A stretch of 64,000 bases of DNA from Hymenobacter pini (GCF_020421205.1 NZ_JAIZZH010000001.1:1285691-1349690), one strand, 5' to 3'. Shown: positions 1 to 8,092, counted from the stretch's first letter. The notes: generated by a model from the letters alone, not told the origin. Program-made: numbers and translations.

Positions 1-683
1 GAGATACTGCCCGGGTGGTCCGGGTCGCCGATGGCCACGCGCCACAGCGAGCCATCGGCCTGCCGGCCCCAGCACAGGATGTCGCCTGAGCCGTTGAGCA
101 GGCCGCCTTTGATGCCTAGCTTATCCAGCACCTGCCGGGCCCGCCGGATGCCGTAGCCCTGCAGCACCCCCGCCAGGTTCATACGCATGCCCTTTTCCTT
201 GAGCATCACGGTGCGCTTAGCGGGGTCGAGCAGCACGTTGCGGTAGTTGATGCGGGCCACGGCGGCCTTCATCACCTCCGTCGAGGGCAGCGCGTGTTCC
301 TGCCTATCGAACTTGTAAATCTTATCAGCCGAGGCAAAGGTGATATCAAAGGCCCCGCCGCTCAGCTCCGAGATGCGCAGGGTGCGCTGAATCAGGTCGA
401 ATACTTCCTGGTCCACCACTACCGGGCGCAGACCGGCGGCGCGGTTGATGCGGGTGATTTGGGAGGTAGAATCCCAGAACGACATGAGCCGGTCGATGCG
501 GCGGGTTTCGGCAATGGCGGCGTTGAGGGAGTTCCAGCCCAGCGTATCGTTGTCGGCCACCACCGTGTAGGTGAAGTGGGAACCCATCAGGTGGGCTTCC
601 TTAACGAAATTGCGCGGGTGACCCAGCCCGGCCAAAGTGGTGAGGGGCAGTAGCAGCGAGAATAACAGAAACAGGCGCAGCAT
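1..683 (-). CDS. apbE: FAD:protein FMN transferase (ApbE-like), C-terminus cut by window edge
   Basis: ApbE enzymes attach FMN from FAD to a threonine of exported flavoproteins. The gene reads leftwards from an ATG at 681-683; the first residues (MLRLFLLFSLLLPL) form a signal peptide, so it acts outside the cytoplasm. Family landmarks follow: the early MGSHF segment, the RID.LMSFWD segment, a central glycine motif and NGSGDI. The central motif reads MNLAGVLQGYG, whereas the usual form is close to DLGGIAKGYA, so this is a divergent member. About 227 codons are present and the 3' end lies beyond base 1. It follows the thioredoxin-like gene on the same strand with a terminator-like hairpin between them. 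Family assignment is firm; enzymatic activity is inferred. Confidence 0.85.
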   Translation of the reverse strand, partial: MLRLFLLFSLLLPLTTLAGLGHPRNFVKEAHLMGSHFTYTVVADNDTLGWNSLNAAIAETRRIDRLMSFWDSTSQITRINRAAGLRPVVVDQEVFDLIQRTLRISELSGGAFDITFASADKIYKFDRQEHALPSTEVMKAAVARINYRNVLLDPAKRTVMLKEKGMRMNLAGVLQGYGIRRARQVLDKLGIKGGLLNGSGDILCWGRQADGSLWRVAIGDPDHPGSI

Positions 684-701
684 AGCAACGGAGCGAAAAA
701 A

Positions 702-730
702 CCGGTGCCTCCGCACGAGGGAAGCACCGG
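702..730 (-). terminator. Terminator-like hairpin between thioredoxin and apbE genes
   Basis: Seven-base arms CCGGTGC (702-708) and GCACCGG (724-730) are followed on the minus strand by a run of six T. It could end or attenuate transcription entering apbE from the thioredoxin-like gene; the apbE start codon is only about 20 bases further. Confidence 0.65.
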
Positions 731-748
731 CAGACGCGGTAAGGTAGG

Positions 749-1237
749 TTACTTCTGGGCCAGCAGGGTGTTCAGGTAGTTGGTGTAGGCCGTGGCCCCG
801 CCTGCCCGGTAGCCGGTTTTGGCCAGCACCGTGCCATCGGGCGAGAGGAGTACCACCAACGGAAACGAGCCTTCCTTGTTCAGCTTGGCAGCCGCCTGCT
901 CGTTTTGCTTGGTTTGCTCGGCGGGCAGCTTGTTTTTCTTGCTACGGGGAAAATCGAAGCGGGCCAGCACCAATTTGTCCTGGGCGTAGCGGGTGAATTC
1001 CGGCTTATCAAACACCTCCTGCTTGAGCATGATGCAGGGTTTACACCAGTCGGAGCCCGAGAAAACGGCCAGTACGGGGCGGTTAGTGGCTTTGGCCTGC
1101 TGCAAGGCTGCATCAAGCGTGGCGTTCCAGGTAACCGGGGCGGCCGTGGCAGCAGTGGCCGGAGCCTGCGCCCGGGCGGCCGGGGCGGTTGCGGTCAGAG
1201 ATAAGGAAAGTGCGGCAAGAAAGAGGGGAGTGCGCAT
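749..1237 (-). CDS. Periplasmic thioredoxin-family protein
   Basis: A 162-residue exported thioredoxin-fold protein. Starting at the ATG at 1235-1237 gives a clean signal peptide (about residues 1-24, ending ARAQ); the longer open frame upstream has no signal-like start. The redox motif WCKPC lies at residues 64-68, preceded by FSGSD, as in the thioredoxin-like proteins often annotated as DUF255/thioredoxin_7. The C-terminal half contains the cis-proline region (SFPLVVLLSPDG). It probably reduces or isomerises disulfides of periplasmic partners. It sits just upstream of an apbE-like gene on the same strand, a plausible functional neighbour because ApbE also works on exported proteins, but no direct link is shown. 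Confidence 0.85.
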   Translation of the reverse strand: MRTPLFLAALSLSLTATAPAARAQAPATAATAAPVTWNATLDAALQQAKATNRPVLAVFSGSDWCKPCIMLKQEVFDKPEFTRYAQDKLVLARFDFPRSKKNKLPAEQTKQNEQAAAKLNKEGSFPLVVLLSPDGTVLAKTGYRAGGATAYTNYLNTLLAQK

Positions 1238-1310
1238 CGGAGAGAAATTGTAGAGAGACAAAAAATTCTGAACCGTGTACGTGGCAACCACCGTGCCGGT
1301 AAAACGGAAA

Positions 1311-1348
1311 AACGCGGAGCGGCTTTTCTGTAAAAGCTACCCCGCGTT
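1311..1348 (-). terminator. Rho-independent terminator after the M23 gene
   Basis: Outer arms AACGCGG/CCGCGTT enclose a second inner stem GCTTTT/AAAAGC. On the minus strand the hairpin is followed by T-rich sequence. It lies downstream of the M23 lipoprotein gene that ends at 1453 and upstream of the thioredoxin-like gene. Confidence 0.75.
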
Positions 1349-1452
1349 CTTTACTCCAATCACCGGTTCAAACGTACGCGCCGTTGCATGAACACCGGGT
1401 GAAGAAATGGACTATCCGAAAAAATAGTTTGCGCCCGCACACCAACTGAGCG

Positions 1453-2787
1453 TCAGACAGGCTTTAAGGCCACCCAGCCCGTCCGCCCATCGGCCTGCCG
1501 AACCAGGCGGTAGCCGCCATATTCACCCAGCACCGACACCGTAGTAAGGGCCGGGAGTGAGGCAATGGCCGGAGCACCCGGCAGCGGGAACGACTGCAAT
1601 TCGGCTACTGCCGCAACATTCTCTTTGCGCAGCGGAGCGGCTGTTAGGACCGCCTTGGCGGGCACATACCCGGTACGGCCAGCCGGCAGTTGCACCCGCA
1701 GCCACTCAGCGGAAGCCCCCAGCACCAGCAGTGGCGTGGTGCGGGTAGCCGCGGCGGCCACTGCGGCCGATGTAGCCGGCATCAGTCGCAGATTGAGCTT
1801 AGCCTCGCGCGCCCGCACCCACTGGCCCAGCCGGGCAAACTGGGTTTTGGGCGCAGTCGGCAGCACATCGGCGCGGCGTACAAAGGGGTAGGGGTCCACG
1901 GCGCCGTTGCGGTACACGCCAAAATGCAGGTGAGGAGGCGTTGTTTTGGCGTTGCCGGTGTTGCCTACCAGGCCCAGTACGTCACCGGGCTGCACCTGCT
2001 GGCCCGGTTGCACCAGTTGCTTGTCCAGGTGGGCGTAGTAGAGGTGCTGGCCGTGGTCGGTATCGGCCAGCCATACTACCCGGCCGCCCCGGGGCGTCTC
2101 GTTTACGCGGGTGATGTAGCCACTGGCTGCCGCCACTACGGGTGTGCCGCGCTGGGCGAAGATGTCAATGCCTTCGTGGCGGCGGGTTCCCCCGTCGCGC
2201 TCCATGCCCCAGAAGGAGCCCACAGCCACATCATTCTTGCCCCGCACCGGAAAGCCCAGGCTGGGCTCCCGTTGAATGCGCAGGGTGTAACGACCCCCGC
2301 GCAATAGTTCAGGCTGCACCCGCAGCAGGTGCTGGCGGTCGGCATCGGCTACGTAGCGGAAGCTCAGGTCGGCGGTATCGGCGGAGGCCAGGGGGCGAGG
2401 CGTTTTCTGGTCAGGGCTCAGCTCGAAGGCATCCACAAATACTTTAGGAGCTTGCGTGCCGGGAGCCAGCGTGAGGCTGATGCGGATGGCCTCGCCCTGC
2501 CGCACCTGATAGCGCAGGCCGGTAGCCACGGCCCGGTCGGCGGGGAAAAACCCAACTTCCTGGAAAGGCAGCTTTACCACCAGCGAGTCGCGCAGGGCCT
2601 GGTCGGCGGCCCGGAGCCAGTCGCGGCCCAGGGCGGTTTCGGCTAGCCCCGCCTGCTTCAGCTTGTGGGCGTATGCCTCGTGGGGGGTGCGGGCCTGAAA
2701 GATTCCCTGCAGCGTCTGGCTTTGGCTGCAAGCAGTAAGAAATAGGACAAACAGAACGGCGGGCAGGGCCCGGAGTCGGTGCAACAT
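1453..2787 (-). CDS. M23 family metallopeptidase lipoprotein with SH3-like C-terminus
   Basis: A 444-residue peptidoglycan hydrolase of the LytM/M23 family. From the ATG at 2785-2787 the N-terminus is a lipoprotein signal with lipobox LTAC (Cys20), so it should be anchored in a membrane facing the periplasm. A beta-rich region (about 60-180) precedes the peptidase domain, whose zinc ligands are visible as HxxxD at residues 204-208 and HLH at 286-288. The C-terminal ~110 residues look like two bacterial SH3 modules (RLGQWVRAREAKLNLR..., then LPALTTVSVLGEYGGY...), likely cell-wall binding. It should cleave peptide cross-links. Stands alone, with its own terminator. Confidence 0.9.
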   Translation of the reverse strand: MLHRLRALPAVLFVLFLTACSQSQTLQGIFQARTPHEAYAHKLKQAGLAETALGRDWLRAADQALRDSLVVKLPFQEVGFFPADRAVATGLRYQVRQGEAIRISLTLAPGTQAPKVFVDAFELSPDQKTPRPLASADTADLSFRYVADADRQHLLRVQPELLRGGRYTLRIQREPSLGFPVRGKNDVAVGSFWGMERDGGTRRHEGIDIFAQRGTPVVAAASGYITRVNETPRGGRVVWLADTDHGQHLYYAHLDKQLVQPGQQVQPGDVLGLVGNTGNAKTTPPHLHFGVYRNGAVDPYPFVRRADVLPTAPKTQFARLGQWVRAREAKLNLRLMPATSAAVAAAATRTTPLLVLGASAEWLRVQLPAGRTGYVPAKAVLTAAPLRKENVAAVAELQSFPLPGAPAIASLPALTTVSVLGEYGGYRLVRQADGRTGWVALKPV

Positions 2788-2857
2788 TGAACGGGGTTGG
2801 ATAAAGCGAAACGGGTAATTGGATAAACCCCAGCCGCCGCGGAGTAGTTCGGCTTCC

Positions 2858-3066
2858 GTCATTGCGAGGAGGCACGACGAAGCAATCCTTCCTTTTCAGG
2901 GTGATACGCCCTGTAATTCGAAAAGCCTATACCCTGTGGTGAAATCTGAAACCTATATGCGGCAACCACCTACCTCGATAAATACAGACGTCTGGGTTTT
3001 AGGAGTAGGTCAAGGATTAGGCCTCTGATAAGGAAGGATTGCTTCGTCGTGCCTCCTCGCAATGAC
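2858..3066. repeat. 209-bp element with perfect 37-bp terminal inverted repeats
   Basis: The left arm 2858-2894 (begins GTCATTGCGAGGAGGCACG) is the exact reverse complement of 3030-3066 over 37 bases. The 135 bp between them show no convincing reading frame. It lies in the divergent gap between the M23 gene and HMG-CoA lyase. It has the layout of a non-coding miniature inverted-repeat element; I found no obvious target duplication on its flanks. Confidence 0.8.
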
Positions 3067-3094
3067 AGGGCCGGTACTTTGCCTTTCGACTTTC

Positions 3095-3102
3095 TACCTT
3101 TG
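3095..3102 (+). promoter_or_regulatory. Candidate -7 box TACCTTTG upstream of HMG-CoA lyase
   Basis: TACCTTTG matches the Bacteroidota sigma-factor -7 consensus TAnnTTTG and ends 18 bases before the chosen ATG at 3121. No clear -33 TTTG at the expected distance was found. Confidence 0.35.
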
Positions 3103-3120
3103 ACTTCAAACTTCCCGCCC

Positions 3121-3975
3121 ATGCTCTACCTCACCGAATGCCCCCGCGACGCCATGCAGGGCTGGCCCACGTTCATCCCTACCGCCGATAAAATCAACTA
3201 CCTCAACGCCCTGCTGCGGGTGGGGTTCGATACCCTGGATTTCGGCTCCTTCGTGTCGCCGAAAGCCATTCCGCAGCTGGCCGACACAGCCGAGGTGCTG
3301 GACGGGCTCGATTTGAGCCAGTCGGGCACGCGGCTGCTGGCCATTGTGGCCAACCTGCGCGGGGCCGAAACTGCCGCTCAGCACCCGCAAATCCGGTTTA
3401 TCGGCTTCCCGCTGTCGGTGTCCGAAACCTTCCAGCAGCGCAACACCAACAAAAGCATCGCCCAAGCCCTCGACGACGTGGCCCGCATGCAGGAACTGTG
3501 CGCCCGCACCGGGCAGGAGCAGGTGGTGTACCTGAGCATGGGCTTCGGCAACCCCTACGGCGACGCCTGGAGCCCCGCCGTGCTGGGCGAGTTCACCCAA
3601 AAGCTCGATGCCCTGGGCGTGGGCATCGTGGCGTTGTCGGATACCATTGGGGCCAGCACCCCGGCCACCATTGCCCCCGCCTTCCGGGAGCTGACGGCCG
3701 CTTACCCGCACATCCGCTTCGGGGCGCACCTGCACACCACGCCCACTACCTGGCGCGATAAGGTGCAGGCCGCCTACGAGGCCGGCTGCCGTCACTTCGA
3801 CGGCGCGCTGGGCGGCTACGGCGGCTGCCCCATGGCGGCAGATGAGCTCACCGGTAACATGCCCACCGAACGGCTCCTAGACTTCGCCGCCGAGGTAGGT
3901 GTTGCGCCGGAGTTGAATCAGGAAGCCCTAGCGGAAGCACTGGCGTGGAATCAGCGCATATTTGCGGGGCATTAG
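3121..3975 (+). CDS. Hydroxymethylglutaryl-CoA lyase
   Basis: A 284-residue enzyme of the HMGL/pyruvate-carboxyltransferase TIM-barrel family that splits HMG-CoA into acetyl-CoA and acetoacetate, the last step of leucine breakdown. It begins with LTECPRDAMQGW, which carries the Arg-Asp pair that binds substrate and metal. HLHTT near residue 203 supplies metal-binding histidines, and GGYGGCPMA near 229-238 is the lyase cysteine signature. The ATG at 3121 gives the normal family start; the upstream in-frame extension runs through the inverted-repeat element and is rejected. It stands apart from icmF at 43-46 kb, the other acyl-CoA gene here. Confidence 0.92.
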   Translation: MLYLTECPRDAMQGWPTFIPTADKINYLNALLRVGFDTLDFGSFVSPKAIPQLADTAEVLDGLDLSQSGTRLLAIVANLRGAETAAQHPQIRFIGFPLSVSETFQQRNTNKSIAQALDDVARMQELCARTGQEQVVYLSMGFGNPYGDAWSPAVLGEFTQKLDALGVGIVALSDTIGASTPATIAPAFRELTAAYPHIRFGAHLHTTPTTWRDKVQAAYEAGCRHFDGALGGYGGCPMAADELTGNMPTERLLDFAAEVGVAPELNQEALAEALAWNQRIFAGH

Positions 3976-3990
3976 CCGTATTTTGCCGCC

Positions 3991-4070
3991 TGTCATTCCG
4001 AACGAAGTGAGGAATCTGGATTAGCCATTGGATGAGTAACCCAGGTTCCTCGCTCTGCTTGGAATGACAG
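3991..4070. repeat. Palindromic REP-like element between two + strand genes
   Basis: The arm TGTCATTCCGAACGAAGTGA (from 3991 to about 4019 in full) is imperfectly complementary to 4041-4070, which ends TTGGAATGACAG; the loop is about 21 bases. There is no T-run after either arm, so it is not a typical intrinsic terminator. It resembles in length and style the outer arms of the element at 2858-3066, which also begin with GTCATT. Confidence 0.7.
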
Positions 4071-4093
4071 TACCTACCTTACCTGACCACACC

Positions 4094-4831
4094 ATGCCAG
4101 CCCCTCAAGTCGACCTGTTCATTCCCTGCTTTGTTGACCAGCTTTTCCCGCACACGGCCCTGAATATGGTGAAGGTGCTGGAGGCGGTGGGCTGTCAGGT
4201 GCACTACAACGCCAACCAGACCTGTTGTGGCCAGCCTGCCTACAACGCCGGCTACAAGGAGCAGAGCTGCGAGGTGGCCCGCAAGTTTCTCAATGACTTC
4301 CCAACCGAGCAGGAACACTACATCGTGAGTCCCTCGGCCTCCTGCATTGGTATGGTGCGCAACACCTACGCCGATTTATTTGAGGGTACGCCCGACTCGG
4401 GCCGCTACCACGGGGTGCAGCGGCGGGCGTTTGAGCTGACGGAGTTTCTGGTGGACGTGCTGGGCGTGAAGTCGATTCCGCAGGCCCAGCTCAGCGGCAA
4501 ATACACCTACCACGACTCCTGCTCAGCCCTGCGCGAGTGCGGCATCCGGGAAGCCCCGCGCCAGCTGCTGGACGCAGTGCCGGGCCTGGAGCGGCTGGAA
4601 ATGGCCGAAACCGAAACCTGCTGCGGCTTCGGTGGCACCTTCGCCGTGAAGTTCGAGGCTATTTCGGTAGCCATGGCCGAACAGAAAGTGGAGCATGCCC
4701 TGGCCACCGGTGCCGACTACCTCATCAGCACCGACACGAGCTGCCTCATGCACCTCGACGCCTACATCCGTCGCGAGAAGAAGCCCATCAAAACTTTGCA
4801 CGTAGCGGATGTACTGGCTAGTGGTTGGTAA
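4094..4831 (+). CDS. (Fe-S)-binding CCG-domain protein, LutA/YkgE family
   Basis: A 245-residue protein with two cysteine-rich CCG domains. The first contains NQTCCGQPAYNAG near residue 43, the second ETETCCGFGGTFAVKF near residue 175; these motifs bind an unusual [4Fe-4S] cluster in heterodisulfide-reductase-like and lactate-utilisation proteins. In Bacillus, LutA works with LutB and LutC in L-lactate oxidation. No lutB or lutC neighbour is visible here, so the electron partner is unknown. The ATG at 4094 was chosen because MPAPQVDLFIPCFVDQ matches the usual start of the family; ten extra in-frame residues upstream overlap the flank of the palindromic repeat. Confidence 0.88.
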   Translation: MPAPQVDLFIPCFVDQLFPHTALNMVKVLEAVGCQVHYNANQTCCGQPAYNAGYKEQSCEVARKFLNDFPTEQEHYIVSPSASCIGMVRNTYADLFEGTPDSGRYHGVQRRAFELTEFLVDVLGVKSIPQAQLSGKYTYHDSCSALRECGIREAPRQLLDAVPGLERLEMAETETCCGFGGTFAVKFEAISVAMAEQKVEHALATGADYLISTDTSCLMHLDAYIRREKKPIKTLHVADVLASGW

Positions 4832-4834
4832 GTT

Positions 4835-5308
4835 GTGGCAACGAGCTTTATAGAGTTTCGAAACTTCGGATTTTGGTGCGAAGACAGCTTACTGGAAACG
4901 TGGCTTTCGTATTTTCTTCAACAAATTGATGAAGCCGATAGCACTGACGACTGGTTGCTGCAACTCAAGCAACAGTGGCAGTTCCAGGCAACAGCAGGGC
5001 TTGTAGGATGTATTGATCTTGAGTTAGACGATTTCGCTGATAGTCAGGAACACATATTCGTATTGCTAAAACTGGCAGCGCAAACTCATCGAGTGTTAAT
5101 TGCCAGCGGGGGATTACTTACAGCGGAAATTCTTAATAATCGTCGTTATAAAGCTGCTGGCGTAATTTGGACGGAATCAGTTGCTAGCACCTATTTTCTT
5201 AAAGTTGGTCAATTATTCAGCCAACTGTTAGAAGGTACACTTCAAACTAAGGTCGATAGTCCATTAGACTACTTAGAGCCTCAAAAATGGGCTGGTATTC
5301 ACAATTAG
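4835..5308 (+). CDS. Hypothetical protein, low-G+C gene
   Basis: A 157-residue soluble protein I do not recognise. It starts at a GTG at 4835, three bases after the stop of the CCG-domain gene, so the two are probably co-transcribed. There is no signal peptide or membrane segment; the composition is acidic with many aromatic residues (FGFWCEDSLLETWLSYF). Its codon use is visibly richer in A and T than its neighbours, suggesting recent acquisition, as for the unrecognised genes at 41.5-43.0 kb. A strong bidirectional terminator follows directly. Confidence 0.6.
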   Translation: MATSFIEFRNFGFWCEDSLLETWLSYFLQQIDEADSTDDWLLQLKQQWQFQATAGLVGCIDLELDDFADSQEHIFVLLKLAAQTHRVLIASGGLLTAEILNNRRYKAAGVIWTESVASTYFLKVGQLFSQLLEGTLQTKVDSPLDYLEPQKWAGIHN

Positions 5309-5310
5309 AC

Positions 5311-5343
5311 AAAGGCCCCGTCTTGAATAAAGACGGGGCCTTT
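5311..5343. terminator. Bidirectional intrinsic terminator between convergent genes
   Basis: Perfect 13-bp stem AAAGGCCCCGTCT / AGACGGGGCCTTT with a 7-base loop. It lies between the + strand gene ending at 5308 and dapA ending at 5371 on the minus strand, and can serve both. Confidence 0.9.
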
Positions 5344-5370
5344 GGTTAGCGAGGATAGGCAATTAAATGT

Positions 5371-6240
5371 CTACACCAACTTCCCAACTCGTTCCTTGAG
5401 CCCCTCAGAGCCCTCCACCAAAGGCAGGCGCACCGCGTCGTCGCAGATACCTTGGGCGGCCAGGGCGGCTTTCACGCCCACAGGATTGCTTTCCTCATAC
5501 ATCAGCGGGTTCAGTTCTACGAAGCTGAACAGCAGGCGGCTGGCTTCTTGGAAGTCGCCGGCCAGGGCGGCGCGGGTCATGTCGGAGAAGCGGCGAGGGA
5601 AGGCGTTGGCCAGCACCGAAATGATGCCCACGCCCCCGAAGCTGATGAGGGAAGTGGTCATCATGTCGTCGCCGGAAATGAGCAGGAAATCGTCGGGTTT
5701 GGCGGCGGCAATGGCAATGCACTGCTCCAGGTTGCCGCTGGCCTCCTTAATGCCGATGATGTTGGGGTGCTTGGCCAGCTCCAGGGTGGTAGCGGCGGTG
5801 AGGTTGGAGCTGGTGCGGCCGGGTACGTTATATAGCAGCACCGGCACCGGCGAGGCATCAGCCAGACGCTGGTAATGCGCAATAATGCCGCGCTGGCTGG
5901 GCTTGTTGTAGTGGGGAGAGGCCGAGAGCAGGGCCGCAATGCCCGAGAGGTCGGTGTTGCGGATGGTGCGTTCCACGGCGGCCGTATCGTTGCCGCCGAT
6001 GCCGTACACCAGCGGCACGCGGCCGGCTACATGCTCCTTGGCCACGCGCAGAATTTCGGCCTTTTCCTCGGTGGTGAGGGTCGGCGACTCGGCCGTGGTG
6101 CCGTTAATAACGAGGTATTCCACCCCGCCGTCGATGGTGAAATCTAGCAGCCGACGCAGGGCCGCGTAGTCCACGGCGCGGTCGGGGGTGGGAGTGAAGG
6201 GAGTGACGAGGGCGACGCCGGTACCACGAAGGTTGTCCAT
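5371..6240 (-). CDS. dapA: 4-hydroxy-tetrahydrodipicolinate synthase
   Basis: A 289-residue TIM-barrel aldolase that condenses pyruvate with aspartate semialdehyde, the first committed step of diaminopimelate and lysine synthesis. The Schiff-base lysine is K165 in GIKEASG, the catalytic tyrosine Y137 lies in LLYNVPGRT, and the GTTAESPT motif (residues 47-54) carries the conserved threonines. Length is typical. The dapD gene of the same pathway begins at 63.3 kb of this window. Diaminopimelate also feeds the peptidoglycan enzymes found here (M23, NlpC/P60, PBP). A TATCTTCG box at 6282-6289 is a possible -7 element. Confidence 0.95.
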   Translation of the reverse strand: MDNLRGTGVALVTPFTPTPDRAVDYAALRRLLDFTIDGGVEYLVINGTTAESPTLTTEEKAEILRVAKEHVAGRVPLVYGIGGNDTAAVERTIRNTDLSGIAALLSASPHYNKPSQRGIIAHYQRLADASPVPVLLYNVPGRTSSNLTAATTLELAKHPNIIGIKEASGNLEQCIAIAAAKPDDFLLISGDDMMTTSLISFGGVGIISVLANAFPRRFSDMTRAALAGDFQEASRLLFSFVELNPLMYEESNPVGVKAALAAQGICDDAVRLPLVEGSEGLKERVGKLV

Positions 6241-6281
6241 GCGGAAAATTAGCGGTTGATTTGTAGAGGGAAGTCCTGCGG

Positions 6282-6289
6282 CGAAGATA
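6282..6289 (-). promoter_or_regulatory. Candidate -7 box TATCTTCG upstream of dapA
   Basis: On the minus strand TATCTTCG, close to TAnnTTTG, lies about 41 bases before the dapA ATG. It is one of a set of similar boxes in this window. Confidence 0.25.
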
Positions 6290-6366
6290 CAATGCCCTTG
6301 CCCAAGGTCGGCCTATCATCCTTAAAAGTACGGTCCAAAGCTCCTGAGGCCGCGTTATTCCTTTTC

Positions 6367-7296
6367 ATGAACTTCCCAAAGTACCCCGTGCTGGCCGCCG
6401 CGCTGGCAACTTTAGGCGCCCTCAGCGCCTGCAACGATGCTAAAAACGCCACCGCCGCCGAAACTTCGGCCGTAGCCAACAAAGCGCAGGATGCGGCCGA
6501 CTCGGCCAGCACCGCCGCCACGCCCACGGCCGGCAATGCCTCGGCCGCCAGCACCAGCGCCGGCTCACCGGCTACCATCCCCGCCGGCCAGCGCGCCGAT
6601 GCAGCTACCATTCTGGCCCGCCCGCAGGTGCCGATTTTGTGCTACCACCAAATTCGGGACTGGCGCGCCAAGGACTCGCGTGGGGCAAAGGATTACATCG
6701 TGCCCGTGGAGCAGTTCAAGGCCCAGATCAAAATGCTGGCCGACTCGGGCTACCACACCATCCTGCCCGACCAGCTGTACGCCTACCTCACCACCGGTGC
6801 GGCCCTGCCCAGCAAGCCCATCATGCTGACCTTCGACGACACCGACCTCGACCAGTTTACCGTGGCCAAGCCCACCCTTGATAAGTATGGCTACAAAGCC
6901 GTGTACTTCATCATGACGGTGAGCTTGGGCCGCCCGCACTACATGAGCAAGGCACAGGTGAAGCAGCTTTCGGATGAAGGCAACGTCATCGGCTCGCACA
7001 CCTGGGACCACCACAATGTGAAGAAGTACGAGGGTAAGGACTGGGTTACCCAGATTGAGGAGCCTACCAAAAAGCTCGAAGAAATTACCGGCAAGAAAAT
7101 CAACTACTTCGCTTACCCCTTCGGTTTGTGGCGTCCCGAGTCCATCCCCGAGCTGAAGAAGCGCGGTATGGATGCGGCCTTCATCCTGGCTGAGAAGCGC
7201 GACCAGCAGGATCCGCTCTACACCATCCGCCGCATTATTGCCAGCGGCTACTGGAGCCCCCGCACCCTGCACAACAGCATCGTGCAGAGCTTCTAG
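6367..7296 (+). CDS. Polysaccharide deacetylase (NodB-type) lipoprotein
   Basis: A 309-residue carbohydrate esterase family 4-type protein. The start at 6367 gives a lipoprotein signal ending LSAC (Cys22), then an Ala/Thr-rich linker to about residue 80. The NodB domain shows motif 1 as TFDD (155-158) and motif 2 as HTWDHH with metal-binding His211 and His215, followed by the YPFG motif (YFAYPFGLW). It should remove acetyl groups from an extracellular or periplasmic polysaccharide; the substrate cannot be read from the sequence. It is divergent from dapA and followed five bases later by a membrane protein gene, probably in the same transcript. Confidence 0.9.
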   Translation: MNFPKYPVLAAALATLGALSACNDAKNATAAETSAVANKAQDAADSASTAATPTAGNASAASTSAGSPATIPAGQRADAATILARPQVPILCYHQIRDWRAKDSRGAKDYIVPVEQFKAQIKMLADSGYHTILPDQLYAYLTTGAALPSKPIMLTFDDTDLDQFTVAKPTLDKYGYKAVYFIMTVSLGRPHYMSKAQVKQLSDEGNVIGSHTWDHHNVKKYEGKDWVTQIEEPTKKLEEITGKKINYFAYPFGLWRPESIPELKKRGMDAAFILAEKRDQQDPLYTIRRIIASGYWSPRTLHNSIVQSF

Positions 7297-7300
7297 CCAA

Positions 7301-8092
7301 ATGACAACCAGCCCCACCAGTCGGCGGCGGTACTTGCACCGTGACCATCTGGTGTATGGCCTAGTGGCCGCGGTGGTGGGGGGAGCTGGTTTAGGCTACA
7401 GCGTGTTGCATGCTGATTTCTCCCAGCCTGAATGGTATTTCGGGCTGGGAGTTTTTGCGTTGAGCGTGCTGGGTGGTAGCGGGCTGCTGTGGCTGGCGTA
7501 CCGCTACAGGTTCGAGCCAGCTATTCAGGTTGCCCAGGCGCAGTATCGGCCTAGCATAGCCATCGAAACGGACGGGCTGCGGCGCGTCCGGCGCTACCCG
7601 TTTCGGGCCGCCAGCATCCATGCAACTCCCTGGATTCCGGCTAATGCTATTGTGGAAGTAGGTGTCGGGCTGTCGGGGCCGATAGTGGTGCTGAACGCCC
7701 GAGAGGTGATTTTTTTGCAGGCTGAGCAAAAGGAGGAGCTGCTGGCATTTGCCGCACGTCACCAGATTCCCGAGTGGCAGCGGCTCGATATCTGGGCGTT
7801 GATTGCCAGCCCTTACGCCGATACCGAAACCACGTCCGCCGAAAAGGAGGCCACCCTGCAACTACTGGAGCAGCAAGGCGTGAGCCGGGAGGAAGTAGCC
7901 AACGTTCAGCATACAATTGGCTGGCAGTTGCTCTTAACTACCTACCACTCGCTGGAATGGATTGGTTACGACCATTTCGACGTGCTCAGCCGGTGCGTTG
8001 TGCTGAAACGGAAGCAGTTTTATTGGTATACAATGGATATTGCGTTGCGAAACCTCCCACCGTACTTGCCCGCGCCGGCCCAGCAAGCTTAG
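7301..8092 (+). CDS. Hypothetical membrane protein
   Basis: A 263-residue protein with two predicted transmembrane helices near the N-terminus (about residues 17-38 and 49-70) and a long soluble C-terminal domain ending in aromatic-rich sequence. The ATG at 7301 lies five bases after the deacetylase stop; the longer frame overlapping the deacetylase is rejected. I do not recognise a family. The hydrophobic hairpin followed by a beta-rich segment (SGPIVVLNAREVIFLQ) resembles PH-domain-like membrane proteins in outline only. Likely co-transcribed with the deacetylase. Confidence 0.65.
   Translation: MTTSPTSRRRYLHRDHLVYGLVAAVVGGAGLGYSVLHADFSQPEWYFGLGVFALSVLGGSGLLWLAYRYRFEPAIQVAQAQYRPSIAIETDGLRRVRRYPFRAASIHATPWIPANAIVEVGVGLSGPIVVLNAREVIFLQAEQKEELLAFAARHQIPEWQRLDIWALIASPYADTETTSAEKEATLQLLEQQGVSREEVANVQHTIGWQLLLTTYHSLEWIGYDHFDVLSRCVVLKRKQFYWYTMDIALRNLPPYLPAPAQQA

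Noticed and set aside
2863..3120. Extended N-termini of the M23 gene and of HMG-CoA lyase
   Set aside because: Both extensions run into the inverted-repeat element and lack protein character; the internal ATGs give normal family starts.
7172..7300. N-terminal extension of the membrane protein gene over the deacetylase end
   Set aside because: It overlaps another gene in a different frame and is Ser/Thr-rich with no signal-like pattern; the ATG at 7301 fits the spacing of the pair.
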